The notes: a model not told the origin generated them from the sequence alone. DNA of 38,279 nt from an uncultured Rubrobacteraceae bacterium (GCA_902806095.1 CADCVF010000027.1:1-38279), one strand, 5' to 3'. Positions 7,435-15,880 are shown, counted from the first letter of the stretch. A program made the numbers and translations.

Positions 7435-9069
7435 GTGAGGGAAGTCCAGCCCCCCGGCGACGCCAGCGAGCGCTTCTCCGGTACGGAACACAAAGAGGAC
7501 GGGGAGAAGCACCGCCGTCCGGGCCGGCTGCTTGGCGTTTTCAAGGGTCTTGTCATGCTGGCGCTCCTGGCCGCCACGGCCTACGGGATGCTGGATGCCG
7601 GCCTCTACAGGGACGAGCTCTGGCTGCCTGTCGCCGCGGGCATTCTGGCGCTGTTGTTCGTAACGCTGTTCGTACGCGGGTTCTATTGGGATCTGCCCTC
7701 TGTCGGCATCCTGCTGGTCGGGCTGCTGGCGGCGCTCGTTGCCGTAAAGGGGCTCTCCATGGTCTGGACGATAAGCGAGACTGAGACCATCAAGGAGACT
7801 CTGCGCTCCTCTATGTACCTGGCGGCCTTCCTTATGGCCCTGGCTGCGCTTACCTCGGGGCGGCAGGTCGGCTCGCTCATCGACGCCTCGGTCATCATGG
7901 TCGCGGCGGTCGCAGGCTACGGGCTCCTGCAGAAGTTGAGCCCGATCGAGTACCCGGTTCGCTCCCTGGATGGGGTAAGGATGGACTCGACCCTACAGTA
8001 CTCCAACACTACTGCCGTCATCCTGGGGATGGGGGTGGTGCTGGCCCTGGCGCGGATGAGTACGCTGCGCAGTTTCGTCCTGAGGGGGCTCTACGCTGCC
8101 GTCACGCTCTCTTTCATTATCGCACTCTACCTCACGGTCTCTCGCGGCGGCATCGGGTCCCTCGGGATAGGACTCATCGTCCTCTTCGTCTTCACGAGTG
8201 GCCGCCTGCGGATGCTCGCCGACCTTCTCCTTCTCTCGTTGCCCGGCGCCTGGCTCTGGTGGCAGATGCAGAGTCTCCCTGGGTTACTCGGGACCGACGT
8301 CTCACGTCAGCAGAAGATCGCCGACGGGACTCTATTCAGGAACGATCTGATCGTGGCCCTCCTCGCGGCCTTCGTGCTGCAGGCCGCCTACGCCGTCCTA
8401 ATGAACCGCTACGAGCTGGCGTCAGGGATCAGGCGATGGCTCGGAATCCTCGTCGTGGCCGGAGGAGTGCTTGCCGTCGTATTGGGCGCTTTCCTCGTCG
8501 TCGACAGGTACGGTGGTCCCGGGCAGGCCTACTCGACTCTCCTCGGCAACGCGAACGAGACAGGGAACGCCGGCCAGAGGCTCGCCTCGCTAGATATCAG
8601 CTCCAGGGGAGACTACTGGAGGGTCGCCTGGGCGGCGTGGAAGGAGCGCCCCCTCACAGGTACGGGGGCAGGGACCTTCCAGTACACATGGCTGGAGGAC
8701 AGACCGGGGCTCAAGGGCGTCAAACAGGTCCACAATGTGTATCTCGAGCAGGGCACCGAGTCCGGCTTGTTCGCCTTTCTGGCCCTGCTCTCTTTTGTGG
8801 CTGTCCTCGTCGGCTACACAGGGAGGGCCGTCTGGCGCTCGGGTCCGCAGGGAGAACGACGGCTCCTTCTGGCCGGGCTGGGCTCCGCGCTCATGGCCTA
8901 CCTCGTCTCCTCGGCGTTCGAGTGGCATTGGTACCTCCCGGCCTCGACGCTTTTCTTCTTTATCCTCGCCGCTGTCGCAGTGAAGTTCGCCTCCAGGGAG
9001 GACTGGGGTGCCGCCGAAGCTCCCAGCGCCGAGAGTGGGACTGAGCGTCCGACTCCGCACCCCCGTTGA
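7435..9069 (+). CDS. O-antigen ligase / Wzy-like polysaccharide polymerase
   Basis: A 544-aa integral membrane protein with about 11-12 hydrophobic helices. The start is taken at GTG 7435 but could lie slightly downstream. The large loop near residues 385-440 has the family signature SRGDYWRVAWAAWKERPLTG then GTGAGTFQYTW and KQVHNVYLEQGTESGLF, which includes the conserved Arg and His of the Wzy_C/O-antigen ligase family (PF04932). The likely role is polymerising lipid-linked repeat units on the outer face of the membrane. It follows the Wzz and CpsD-like genes and overlaps the next gene by 4 bases, so they are in one transcription unit. Confidence 0.9.
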   Translation: MREVQPPGDASERFSGTEHKEDGEKHRRPGRLLGVFKGLVMLALLAATAYGMLDAGLYRDELWLPVAAGILALLFVTLFVRGFYWDLPSVGILLVGLLAALVAVKGLSMVWTISETETIKETLRSSMYLAAFLMALAALTSGRQVGSLIDASVIMVAAVAGYGLLQKLSPIEYPVRSLDGVRMDSTLQYSNTTAVILGMGVVLALARMSTLRSFVLRGLYAAVTLSFIIALYLTVSRGGIGSLGIGLIVLFVFTSGRLRMLADLLLLSLPGAWLWWQMQSLPGLLGTDVSRQQKIADGTLFRNDLIVALLAAFVLQAAYAVLMNRYELASGIRRWLGILVVAGGVLAVVLGAFLVVDRYGGPGQAYSTLLGNANETGNAGQRLASLDISSRGDYWRVAWAAWKERPLTGTGAGTFQYTWLEDRPGLKGVKQVHNVYLEQGTESGLFAFLALLSFVAVLVGYTGRAVWRSGPQGERRLLLAGLGSALMAYLVSSAFEWHWYLPASTLFFFILAAVAVKFASREDWGAAEAPSAESGTERPTPHPR

Positions 9070-9992
9070 AGCTGATGGGCGCACCTTTCTCACGGCTGCC
9101 AGGAGGTTTCTACGTGGACCTGGGGAAGGGGGACCACAGAAGCTCTGTCTTTCTGGCGGGGAGCGGACGGAGCGGGACCACGTGGCTCTCGCAGATCATC
9201 AATCACAGAAGGGGATATCGCTACATCTTCGAACCCTTCAACCCGAGAGAAGTCGGCAAGTTGGGGCACTTCAGGACCAAACATTACCTGAGGCCCGAAG
9301 ACAGGAGGGAGGAGTTCCTCGAGCCGGCCCGCCTCGTGCTCACGGGCGGGCTCAGGGACCCCTGGACCGACCGGTTCAACGGACGCTTCGTCGCGAGGCG
9401 GCGCCTGATCAAGGACATAAGGGCCAACTTGCTCCTCGGCTGGATGCGCGTGAACTTCCCCGGAATGCCGATCATTCTCCTGCTCAGGCATCCTTGCGCC
9501 GTCGTGGCATCCAGGCTCGGTCTCGGGTGGAAGGATAACCTTTCGGAGACGATGGAGCAGCGGGAATTGGTAGAGGACTTCCTTCTCCCCATGGAGGCGG
9601 AGATTCGGGCCGCCCAAGGCGACTTCGAGCGCCACCTCTTCCTGTGGTGCATAGATAACTACGTTCCCCTCAAGCAGTTCGGACCTCAGGAGTTGCACCT
9701 CACCTTCTACGAGAACCTGCTCGTGCGTCCCGAATCGGAACTACAGATCCTGTTCTCCTCCCTCGGCGAGGACTACTTCGACGAACGTGTCTACGCCAGA
9801 CTGAGACGCCCTTCTCCCCTGAGCCGGAAGAACGCGCCCGCTCCTTCCGTGGAAGGGTGGCGTACTCGTGTGAGCGCCCACCAGCTGGAGAGAGCCAACG
9901 AGATCCTGCGCCTCTTCGGCCTCGACCACCTCTACGGCGAAGGGACCATGCCCGACCCCTCCGGCGCCTACGCCCTGATGGACGGGGTGTAG
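9066..9992 (+). CDS. Sulfotransferase of the polysaccharide locus (first of three)
   Basis: The product is 308 aa from TTG 9066, overlapping the polymerase stop; ATG 9075 is the alternative start. The PAPS-binding loop is AGSGRSGTTW (residues 31-40, matching the 5'-PSB motif). The 3'-phosphate site is represented by LLRHPCAVVASRLGLGW, with the conserved Arg and Ser. LTFYENLLVRPESEL is the family's C-terminal YE(D)L..P element. It should transfer sulfate from PAPS to a carbohydrate hydroxyl. No PAPS-synthesis genes lie in the window. Its place between the polymerase and the glycosyltransferases implies the sulfate goes on the glycan made by this locus. Confidence 0.88.
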   Translation: MKLMGAPFSRLPGGFYVDLGKGDHRSSVFLAGSGRSGTTWLSQIINHRRGYRYIFEPFNPREVGKLGHFRTKHYLRPEDRREEFLEPARLVLTGGLRDPWTDRFNGRFVARRRLIKDIRANLLLGWMRVNFPGMPIILLLRHPCAVVASRLGLGWKDNLSETMEQRELVEDFLLPMEAEIRAAQGDFERHLFLWCIDNYVPLKQFGPQELHLTFYENLLVRPESELQILFSSLGEDYFDERVYARLRRPSPLSRKNAPAPSVEGWRTRVSAHQLERANEILRLFGLDHLYGEGTMPDPSGAYALMDGV

Positions 9993-10010
9993 GGAGTAGG
10001 AGGCTCCCTC

Positions 10011-11141
10011 GTGCACAAGCCGCCGGTGGTGATCCTCGCCAGTGTAAGGTGGGACTTCCTCTGGCAAAGGCACCAGACGCTCGCCACCCTCTTCGCCGGC
10101 GCCGGCTATCCTACCGTATTCGTCGAGACCACGGGTCTCGCCAACCCCCTTCCGACCAAAGATACGCTGAGCAAGGTCTTCGCGCGGGTTCGTCGCTCCG
10201 GTGGCGCGGGAGAGAAGCCGCCGGCTGGAAAGAACCTCACCGTGTACGCGCCCCTCACCGCCCCGCCTACCTACGGAGCATTCCGGTGGTCGAATGCGAA
10301 ACTCCTCGTTCCGCGCGTCCTCAGCGACCTCAGGAAGATAGCCGGCCCCCATCCGGTCGTCGTGGCCCATCCGCCGACGAGGACGACTCTGGGTCTGATC
10401 TCCGGCCTCGACCCGAGGCTCGTACTCTACGACTGCTCGGACGACTATGAGCATTTCCCCGGCGCTCCGAAGGACATCGGAGAGACGGAGCGCGAGCTCT
10501 TCCTGCGCGCCGACCTCGTCTCCTGTACCTCGGAGCAACTGCTGAAGAAGGCTAGACGCGTCAGGCCCGACGCCTTTCTTAGCGGCCCCGCCGTAGACTA
10601 CGAGCGATTCGCGCCACTGCAAGATCCCCACCCCGACAAAGGGGTAAGCACCGTCTGCTTCTTCGGCCACGTGAGCTTGGAACGCATCGACTTCGGCGCC
10701 ATGCGGGCTATCGTAGGGGCAGGCTTCGAATTGCGTATCGTCGGCGGCCTCGGCAGCGTAGAGAAGGGTTTCTTCGAAGAACCCGGAGTCGACTACAGGG
10801 GAGAGGTGCCCCACGCCCTGCTGCCTGCCGCTCTCGCCGGTGTTGACGCTTTCGTACTGCCTTACAAGGTCAACGGTCTCACCCACTCTATCTCGCCGGC
10901 CAAAACCTACGAGTGCCTGGCCACGGGCAAGCCCGTCGTGACCGCCCACCTACCGGCGATGCAGGATCTCGCCGGGTACCTCTACCTTGCGCAGAGGCCG
11001 CAGGATTACGTGGGGGTTCTGCGAAACTTGAAGCATCTCGAGACCGAGGAGAAGAGGCGCGCCCGCATCGAACTCGCGCGCAAGAACTCCTGGGACATCC
11101 GCTTTCTGGAGTTGGAGGAGGCCCTGTGGCGCCTCCTGTAG
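10011..11141 (+). CDS. TuaH-like glycosyltransferase (GT-B fold)
   Basis: Starts at GTG 10011 after a GGAGTAGGAGG stretch; 376 aa. The N-terminal motif SVRWDFLWQRHQTLATLFA and TVFVETTG are typical of TuaH-like family 4/1 glycosyltransferases. LVLYDCSDDYEHFPGAP follows in the middle. The C-terminal nucleotide-sugar domain has SPAKTYECLATGKPVV, which holds the conserved Glu that contacts the donor ribose. No membrane segments are seen, so it is a cytoplasmic enzyme adding sugars to the lipid-linked unit. It overlaps the next gene by 16 bases. Confidence 0.87.
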   Translation: MHKPPVVILASVRWDFLWQRHQTLATLFAGAGYPTVFVETTGLANPLPTKDTLSKVFARVRRSGGAGEKPPAGKNLTVYAPLTAPPTYGAFRWSNAKLLVPRVLSDLRKIAGPHPVVVAHPPTRTTLGLISGLDPRLVLYDCSDDYEHFPGAPKDIGETERELFLRADLVSCTSEQLLKKARRVRPDAFLSGPAVDYERFAPLQDPHPDKGVSTVCFFGHVSLERIDFGAMRAIVGAGFELRIVGGLGSVEKGFFEEPGVDYRGEVPHALLPAALAGVDAFVLPYKVNGLTHSISPAKTYECLATGKPVVTAHLPAMQDLAGYLYLAQRPQDYVGVLRNLKHLETEEKRRARIELARKNSWDIRFLELEEALWRLL

Positions 11142-11941
11142 AGCCTCGCGGGGGCAGGATCGACGTTCTTGGTGTGGGTGTGGACCCAATAACCGTGGCG
11201 GAGCTGCACGCGGAGATCGCACGCCTGGCGCAGGGAGGAACGCTCGGTCTCGTATTGAACGTGAACGCCCACTGTCTGAACCTCTGCTATAGAGATTCTG
11301 CACTGCGGGCCTCTCTGAACGGCGCTGACGTCGTCTTCTGCGATGGGGCTGGGGTCATGCTGGCGGCGAGGATGCTCGGTGGGCGCATCCCAGCACGTAT
11401 CACCTACGCAGCCTGGATCTGGCGGCTGGCCGATTTCGCTGCGGCCGAGGGCTTCTCTCTCTACTTCCTCGGCGCCAGGCCCGGTGTGGCGCAGGAGGCT
11501 GCCAGGAAGTTGAGAGAACGTTGTCCCGGCTTGAGGATCGTCGGTGTCAGTCACGGCTACTTCGACCACTCGGCCGGGAGCGCCGAGAACGAGGCGGTCC
11601 TCGAGGAGATCAACGCCGCCGCCCCTGACATCCTGCTGGTCGGCCTCGGGATGCCGCTCCAGGAGACCTGGCTGACGGAGAACAGAGACCGGCTCGACGC
11701 CGGCGTCGCCCTTACCTGCGGTGCCGCCTTCGACTACGCCTCCAAGAGGGTGCGTCGCGGCCCGCGCCTCCTGACCGAGAGCGGTTTCGAGTGGCTGGCG
11801 CGGCTCCTCCACGAGCCCCATCGCCTGTGGCGACGCTACCTCCTCGGCAACCCCCTCTTCCTGTGGCGAGTCCTGAGACAGCTCCTCTTCAGGCTGGCCG
11901 GGAGAGGAGCTGTCAAGGACCCGCCCCAGGATCGTCGTTAG
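11126..11941 (+). CDS. WecG/TagA/CpsF-family glycosyltransferase
   Basis: GTG 11126 is chosen as the start because GGAGGAG lies at 11114-11120 with 5-base spacing, and it places the gene 16 bases into the end of the preceding one. The product is 271 aa. Family landmarks are IDVLGVGVDPIT, LVLNVNAHCLNL, ADVVFCDGAGVMLAARMLGG, LYFLGARPGVAQEAARKL and PDILLVGLGMPLQETWL. This GT26 family transfers ManNAc(A)- or glucose-type residues to a lipid-linked acceptor as an early step in building wall or capsule glycans. It is the last plus-strand gene of the tight operon and converges on the next sulfotransferase, with a 29-base overlap of the 3' ends. Confidence 0.9.
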   Translation: MAPPVEPRGGRIDVLGVGVDPITVAELHAEIARLAQGGTLGLVLNVNAHCLNLCYRDSALRASLNGADVVFCDGAGVMLAARMLGGRIPARITYAAWIWRLADFAAAEGFSLYFLGARPGVAQEAARKLRERCPGLRIVGVSHGYFDHSAGSAENEAVLEEINAAAPDILLVGLGMPLQETWLTENRDRLDAGVALTCGAAFDYASKRVRRGPRLLTESGFEWLARLLHEPHRLWRRYLLGNPLFLWRVLRQLLFRLAGRGAVKDPPQDRR

Positions 11942-12701
11942 CGCGATCCGGAGCCGGCTCGCGTGTCAGACGGTCGTACACGGCCTCGGCCCTGGAGATC
12001 AAGCCCCTACGTTTCGGATCCTCCAGTTCGTATCCCACTTCGCGCTTTTTCTTCTCTCTGGTGGCGAACGGACGTGAGGCTTTGTTCTCCCATGACGCTT
12101 CCCCGAACCTTTTCCTGGAGTTTCTCTCGATGCGGGCGAACACGCCGTCGACGTTCCTTTGGTCGTGACGAAACACAGAGTAGGTCGTCCCGAACCTGTC
12201 GTTTATGCGTCGGATGACCTCTCCGAAGTCCCCTGTTACCTCTTCGAAGAGTCCGAGGACGTAGGAATCACGGTACCCTTCGACGGTCTCGTAGAAAGAT
12301 AGATAGTACCTGAGAGCCTGGTCGACGGAGATCGGGTCTCGTATGGCGAACGACAGCACGGCGTCCTTGGGCTTTCGTATCAGAACCAGGGTGGGTACCC
12401 GCCACCGTGCGGCCCTGATCACTTGCGCGGGAACGTGAAGTCCGTGGGCGATACGCACCCTCTCGCTTTGCGCCCTGTTGAAGGCCACCCTGGCAAACGA
12501 GTTGGCCGACCTCGGGAACCCCTCCATGACCAGTTGCGTCTTTGGGGTCACGACGCGCGCCTGGTCCTTGCGCGCCAGCCGGTACAAACCGTAGAAAGCT
12601 GCCGGGTGCTTGCCCGCGTAGGTCTGGAGCCACTTCTCGAACCCGAACACGGCGGGGTGTTCATCCACTTGGGACTCAAACCGCTCCTCGATGTCTCTCA
12701 C
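11913..12701 (-). CDS. Sulfotransferase-like protein (second of three), minus strand
   Basis: The PAPS-loop-like motif is EGFPRSANSFARVAF and the second motif is LVLIRKPKDAVLSFAIRDP. Both are typical of the sulfotransferase family, here with Asn in place of the usual Thr at the end of the loop. GTG 12701 is chosen because GGAAGG at 12709-12714 is well spaced, giving 262 aa. The frame is open to ATG 12752, but that codon has no ribosome site and abuts repeat copy 2. It is the only minus-strand gene within the polysaccharide locus, with its own promoter region facing the WbaP gene. The C-terminus is rich in Arg and Lys. Confidence 0.8.
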   Translation of the reverse strand: MRDIEERFESQVDEHPAVFGFEKWLQTYAGKHPAAFYGLYRLARKDQARVVTPKTQLVMEGFPRSANSFARVAFNRAQSERVRIAHGLHVPAQVIRAARWRVPTLVLIRKPKDAVLSFAIRDPISVDQALRYYLSFYETVEGYRDSYVLGLFEEVTGDFGEVIRRINDRFGTTYSVFRHDQRNVDGVFARIERNSRKRFGEASWENKASRPFATREKKKREVGYELEDPKRRGLISRAEAVYDRLTREPAPDRANDDPGAGP

Positions 12702-12752
12702 TCCTCCGCCTTCCACCTTGCCGGCTCTTGTCAGACCCTCAATCTTACACAT

Positions 12753-12831
12753 TTAGCATTTCAGCCAGTCAGCAAACTAAATGCTGACTGGCTGAGAGCC
12801 GCCGCAGGCGGCGTGCTGAATTGCTGACCAG
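12753..12831. repeat. Modular intergenic repeat, copy 2, with 14-bp perfect inverted repeat
   Basis: TCAGCCAGTCAGCA (12761-12774) and TGCTGACTGGCTGA (12782-12795) are exact inverse copies 7 bases apart. They are followed by the hairpin GCCGCC-GCA-GGCGGC and the constant block GTGCTGAATTGCTGACCAGC. It fills the divergent spacer between a sulfotransferase gene and the WbaP-like gene. Confidence 0.85.
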
Positions 12832-12832
12832 C

Positions 12833-12869
12833 GCGGGTTTAGGAAGGGGTGGCCCCTTCCTAAACCCGC
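12833..12869. repeat. 37-nt perfect hairpin with TGG loop, type A
   Basis: GCGGGTTTAGGAAGGGG (12833-12849) pairs perfectly over 17 bp with 12853-12869 around the loop TGG. No T-run follows. The right arm reaches the expected -35 position of the promoter at 12883. A second hairpin of the same design is at 22114-22150. Confidence 0.9.
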
Positions 12870-12882
12870 TGTCTTGTGGCGG

Positions 12883-12888
12883 TATACT
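12883..12888 (+). promoter_or_regulatory. Probable -10 box of the WbaP-like gene
   Basis: TATACT lies 18 bases before the GTG start at 12907. The predicted transcript would have a leader of roughly 10-15 bases carrying GGAGG at 12897-12901. The -35 region falls in the right arm of the perfect hairpin and has no good consensus. Confidence 0.55.
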
Positions 12889-12906
12889 CCTTGCACGGAG
12901 GACTCC

Positions 12907-14292
12907 GTGCGGACCTTGAGAGACATCCCTAAGAGGCTCCTTGGCTTCAAGCTGCTGCGGCGCTTTACGAGCGTCCTCATTCTGGTGCTCGCAGACGCTC
13001 TCGCGCTCGGGTTGGGAGGGGCCGCCTGGGTCGCCGGCAGCAGGTCGGATCCGATCATCGGACTCGCGCCGTTGTTGCTCGCGGCCTGGATCACGCTCTT
13101 CGCCGCTTTCCGCCTCTACGACAGGGCACCCGTACGCCGCAGCCCCGGGGGGCTCGTGGGAGCCGCATTTTGCTGGGCCGGGTTGGTGACGATCGGGGCG
13201 ACGATCTACCCAGAGAGCGGTCTCGGGCTCGGGGAGATAGTGTCGGCCGCCGTACTCGGCTTACTGTGCTCCGGCGCGCTCAGGCTCCTCTACGAGCGCG
13301 CCATAGGTAGGATCTACCGCCGCGGCTTCGGACAGACTCCGGTTCTGCTGCTTGGGGATGACGAAGGCCGGGCGCGGTTGCGCCGGATGATGGAGCGTGC
13401 GCCCGGCGCCTACGTACTGGCGGGTGAGGTGGACCTCGGAAGCGGGGGGGCCGACGGGTACCTCGCGTCGGTAAGGGAGGTGTTGGACCGCACACAAGCA
13501 CGTGGTGTCGTCCTCGTAGGGGCTGAGGGTTTGCCCGCTGAGGAGCTCCTCGAGCTCGTCCACTCGGTGCGGTTGCGTGGGGTGCCGTTGAGGGTGGTGC
13601 CTGGCGCTTTCGCCTTGATGCGGGGCCGTACCATACTATCGGAAGGCATGGGGTTGCCACTCCTCGAGGTCCACTACCCGGGGCTGGACAATACTCAACG
13701 GACCCTAAAGCGTGTCCTCGATGTGACGGCCTCCGTAGGTGGGCTCGTGCTCCTCTCGCCCTTCTTTCTGGCCGTGGCAATTGCGGTCAGGCTCGATTCG
13801 CCAGGGCCCGTGCTCTTCCGTCAGAAGCGCGTCGGGGCAGATGAGAAAGTCTTCGTCTGCTACATGTTTCGCTCCATGCATAGGGACGCCGAAGTACGCC
13901 AGGCTGCCCTCGAGGATCTCAACGAGGTCGAGGGTCCGGCCTTCAAGATCAGGGACGATCCTCGCGTGACCAGGGTCGGGCGCTTCCTGCGGCGTTGGAG
14001 CATAGACGAATCGCCCCAGCTCGTGAACGTCCTCAAAGGGGAGATGAGCCTGGTCGGCCCAAGACCCCTGCCGGTACGTGACTTCCTGGGGATGGATGAT
14101 TCCCATAAGAGGAGGCTAGGGGCGGTCCCCGGGATGACCGGCTACTGGCAGACCAGCGGCCGCTCCGACCTCTCCTTCGAGGAGATGGTGCGTCTGGACC
14201 TCTACTACATAGAGAACTGGTCGCTCTCATTCGACCTCAAGATCATCCTGAAGACCCTCGGTGCCGTTCTACGCCGCGAAGGCGCATACTGA
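12907..14292 (+). CDS. WbaP-like polyprenyl-phosphate hexose-1-phosphate transferase
   Basis: GTG 12907 follows GGAGG with 5-base spacing; 461 aa. Four or so N-terminal membrane helices and a CoA-binding-like domain (TPVLLLGDDEGRARLRRMM) precede the catalytic PNPT domain: a re-entrant helix (LDVTASVGGLVLLSPFFLAV), then DSPGPVLFRQKRVG, then MFRSMHRDAE, then RFLRRWSIDESPQLVNVLKG, then MSLVGPRPLP and PGMTGYWQTSGRS. The enzyme moves a hexose-1-phosphate, often glucose or galactose, onto undecaprenyl phosphate to begin repeat-unit synthesis, at the cytoplasmic face. It supplies the lipid-linked substrate for the two glycosyltransferases, the flippase and the polymerase of this locus. Confidence 0.93.
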   Translation: MRTLRDIPKRLLGFKLLRRFTSVLILVLADALALGLGGAAWVAGSRSDPIIGLAPLLLAAWITLFAAFRLYDRAPVRRSPGGLVGAAFCWAGLVTIGATIYPESGLGLGEIVSAAVLGLLCSGALRLLYERAIGRIYRRGFGQTPVLLLGDDEGRARLRRMMERAPGAYVLAGEVDLGSGGADGYLASVREVLDRTQARGVVLVGAEGLPAEELLELVHSVRLRGVPLRVVPGAFALMRGRTILSEGMGLPLLEVHYPGLDNTQRTLKRVLDVTASVGGLVLLSPFFLAVAIAVRLDSPGPVLFRQKRVGADEKVFVCYMFRSMHRDAEVRQAALEDLNEVEGPAFKIRDDPRVTRVGRFLRRWSIDESPQLVNVLKGEMSLVGPRPLPVRDFLGMDDSHKRRLGAVPGMTGYWQTSGRSDLSFEEMVRLDLYYIENWSLSFDLKIILKTLGAVLRREGAY

Positions 14293-14450
14293 CTCAGCAT
14301 TTCAGTACGCTCAGGTTTTGCCTTCGCTTGTCAGCCCGGTGGCTCCGCCACCTCGTCAGCATGTCAGCAAGTACTTGCGCAAGCGAAAGCTGACTAGCTG
14401 AAATGCTGACAAGCGCCCGTCAGGGCGCGTGCTGACAAGCTGAAATGCTC
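14293..14450. repeat. Modular intergenic repeat, copy 3
   Basis: The left half carries reverse-orientation blocks (TCAGCATTTCAG at 14294, ACGCTCAGG and GCCTTCGCTTGTCAGC at 14307-14335) and the hairpin GGTGGC-TCC-GCCACC. The right half carries forward blocks (GCTGACTAGCTGAAATGCTG, ACAAGC) around GCGCCC-GTCA-GGGCGC and ends GCTGAAATGCTC. The whole is an imperfect inverted arrangement about 157 bases long. It abuts a TAAAAT box at 14451 in front of the sulfatase-like gene. Confidence 0.85.
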
Positions 14451-14503
14451 TAAAATAGCGGCGTCCCGGGAATGCGGCTACCTGGCAATCGGGGGTACGA
14501 GAA

Positions 14504-15838
14504 GTGAACGTCATACTGGTGATCCTGGACAGCCTCAGGAAAGATCACATCGGGGCTTACGGCAACGACCGGATACAGACCCCCAACCTCGATGCGCTCG
14601 CGCAGGAGAGCCTGCGTTTCACCAGGGCCTACCCTGAGTCGTTGCCGACGCTCTGCGCCCGCAGGGCGATCCACACGGGCATGAGGACCTGGCCTTTCAG
14701 GGACTTCGTCAGGCTTCCGGGGGAGACCTTCCAGCCGGCCGGCTGGCAGCCGATCCCCGAGGTGCAGACCACGCTCTCCGAGACCCTGTTTGCGTCCGGC
14801 TACAGCACGGCCCTGTTCGCCGACACCCAGCCTATGTTCCATCCCTCGATGAACTTCCAGCGCGGTTTCGCGGTGTTCGAGTGGATGCGGGGCCAGGAGC
14901 GTGACCGTTTTCGTCCCAAGCTGGGCGTCCCCGAGGAGCAGATAAGGCAGAGGACCGTCCCTGGCAACGACGCTAACATGGTCGACAAGGTGCGCCAGCA
15001 CCTGGCCAATACGCAGGACCGCAGGACCGAAGAGGACTGGTTCGCCCCGCGACTCTTCACCAGGGGGATGGACTACCTCGAGCACGCGGAAGCTGGACAG
15101 CCCTTCTTCCTGGTTATAGATAGCTTCGACCCACACGAGCCGTGGGACCCGCCCGAGAAGTACGTCGAGTCCTACAGCGAAGGCTACGAGGGCAGGGACC
15201 CCACCGTACCCAACTACGGCACCTCGGACTGGATCGACGAGGTGGAACTGCAGAGGATGAAGGCACTGTACGCGGGAGAGGTGACGATGGTCGACCGCTG
15301 GTTCGGCCACTTCCTCGACAAGATGGAGTCTACAGGCCGCATGGAAGACACCCTGCTTCTCGTTCTGGCCGACCACGGCGTGGCCCTCGGTGAGCACGGC
15401 TACACGGGCAAGCCGTTCGGGGCGCTCTGGCCCGAGTTGACGGACATACCGTTCTTTATCAGGCATCCCGAGGGCAAGGGGGCAGGTCAGACCAGCGACT
15501 ACTTCGCCTCTACCCACGACATGGCGCCGACGATCCTCGGCGCTGTCGGCCTCCTGCCGTTCGAGCAGATGGACGGCGAGTACCTGAACGTCCTGCTCGA
15601 AGGATCGGAGCCAGGGCCACGCTCCCACTTCACGCTCGGCTACAACGAGTACGTGTGGACCCGCGACGAGAAGTACGCCATGTTCAGCGTAAACGACCGC
15701 TCCGACCCACGGCTCTACGATCTCAGGAGCGATCCGGACATGAACCATGATATCGCCGGAGACAACCCCGGCATCGTCAAACGGATGTTCGATGACTACA
15801 TCCTAAAGGACGCCGGAGGCTCGCTACCTCGCGTCTGA
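14504..15838 (+). CDS. Sulfatase-superfamily hydrolase with Thr at the catalytic position
   Basis: The product is 444 aa from GTG 14504, with GGGGG ten bases upstream. The alkaline phosphatase/sulfatase fold is clear: VILVILDSLRKDHIGAYG (metal-binding Asp9), TPNLDALA, FLVIDSFDPHEPWDPP and ADHGVALGEHGYTGKP. In the active-site loop, SLPTLCARRAIHTG aligns with the sulfatase C/S-x-P-x-R motif as Thr49-Leu-Cys51-Ala-Arg53. Formylglycine formation at the standard position is therefore not expected. A Thr-type phospho- or sulfo-hydrolase or transferase is the safer reading; Cys51 is two residues off register. It sits between the initiating transferase and the flippase, among three sulfotransferases, so it may edit substituents on the glycan. 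Confidence 0.83.
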   Translation: MNVILVILDSLRKDHIGAYGNDRIQTPNLDALAQESLRFTRAYPESLPTLCARRAIHTGMRTWPFRDFVRLPGETFQPAGWQPIPEVQTTLSETLFASGYSTALFADTQPMFHPSMNFQRGFAVFEWMRGQERDRFRPKLGVPEEQIRQRTVPGNDANMVDKVRQHLANTQDRRTEEDWFAPRLFTRGMDYLEHAEAGQPFFLVIDSFDPHEPWDPPEKYVESYSEGYEGRDPTVPNYGTSDWIDEVELQRMKALYAGEVTMVDRWFGHFLDKMESTGRMEDTLLLVLADHGVALGEHGYTGKPFGALWPELTDIPFFIRHPEGKGAGQTSDYFASTHDMAPTILGAVGLLPFEQMDGEYLNVLLEGSEPGPRSHFTLGYNEYVWTRDEKYAMFSVNDRSDPRLYDLRSDPDMNHDIAGDNPGIVKRMFDDYILKDAGGSLPRV

Positions 15839-15880
15839 TCCCTGAAACGACCGGGGGCTTTCCGTTCTGCCGAAAACCTC

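Noticed and set aside
9741-10949. 402-codon minus-strand ORF opposite the sulfotransferase and the TuaH-like glycosyltransferase
   Set aside because: Both plus-strand genes have strong motifs; the minus translation is Gly/Val/Glu-rich without domains.
10913-11125. Upstream extension of the WecG-family gene
   Set aside because: It overlaps the glycosyltransferase gene in another frame with an Arg/Gly-rich translation; GTG 11126 has an ideal ribosome site.
14450-15748. 432-codon minus-strand ORF opposite the sulfatase-like gene
   Set aside because: It is an antisense shadow of a well-supported enzyme and has no recognisable domain.
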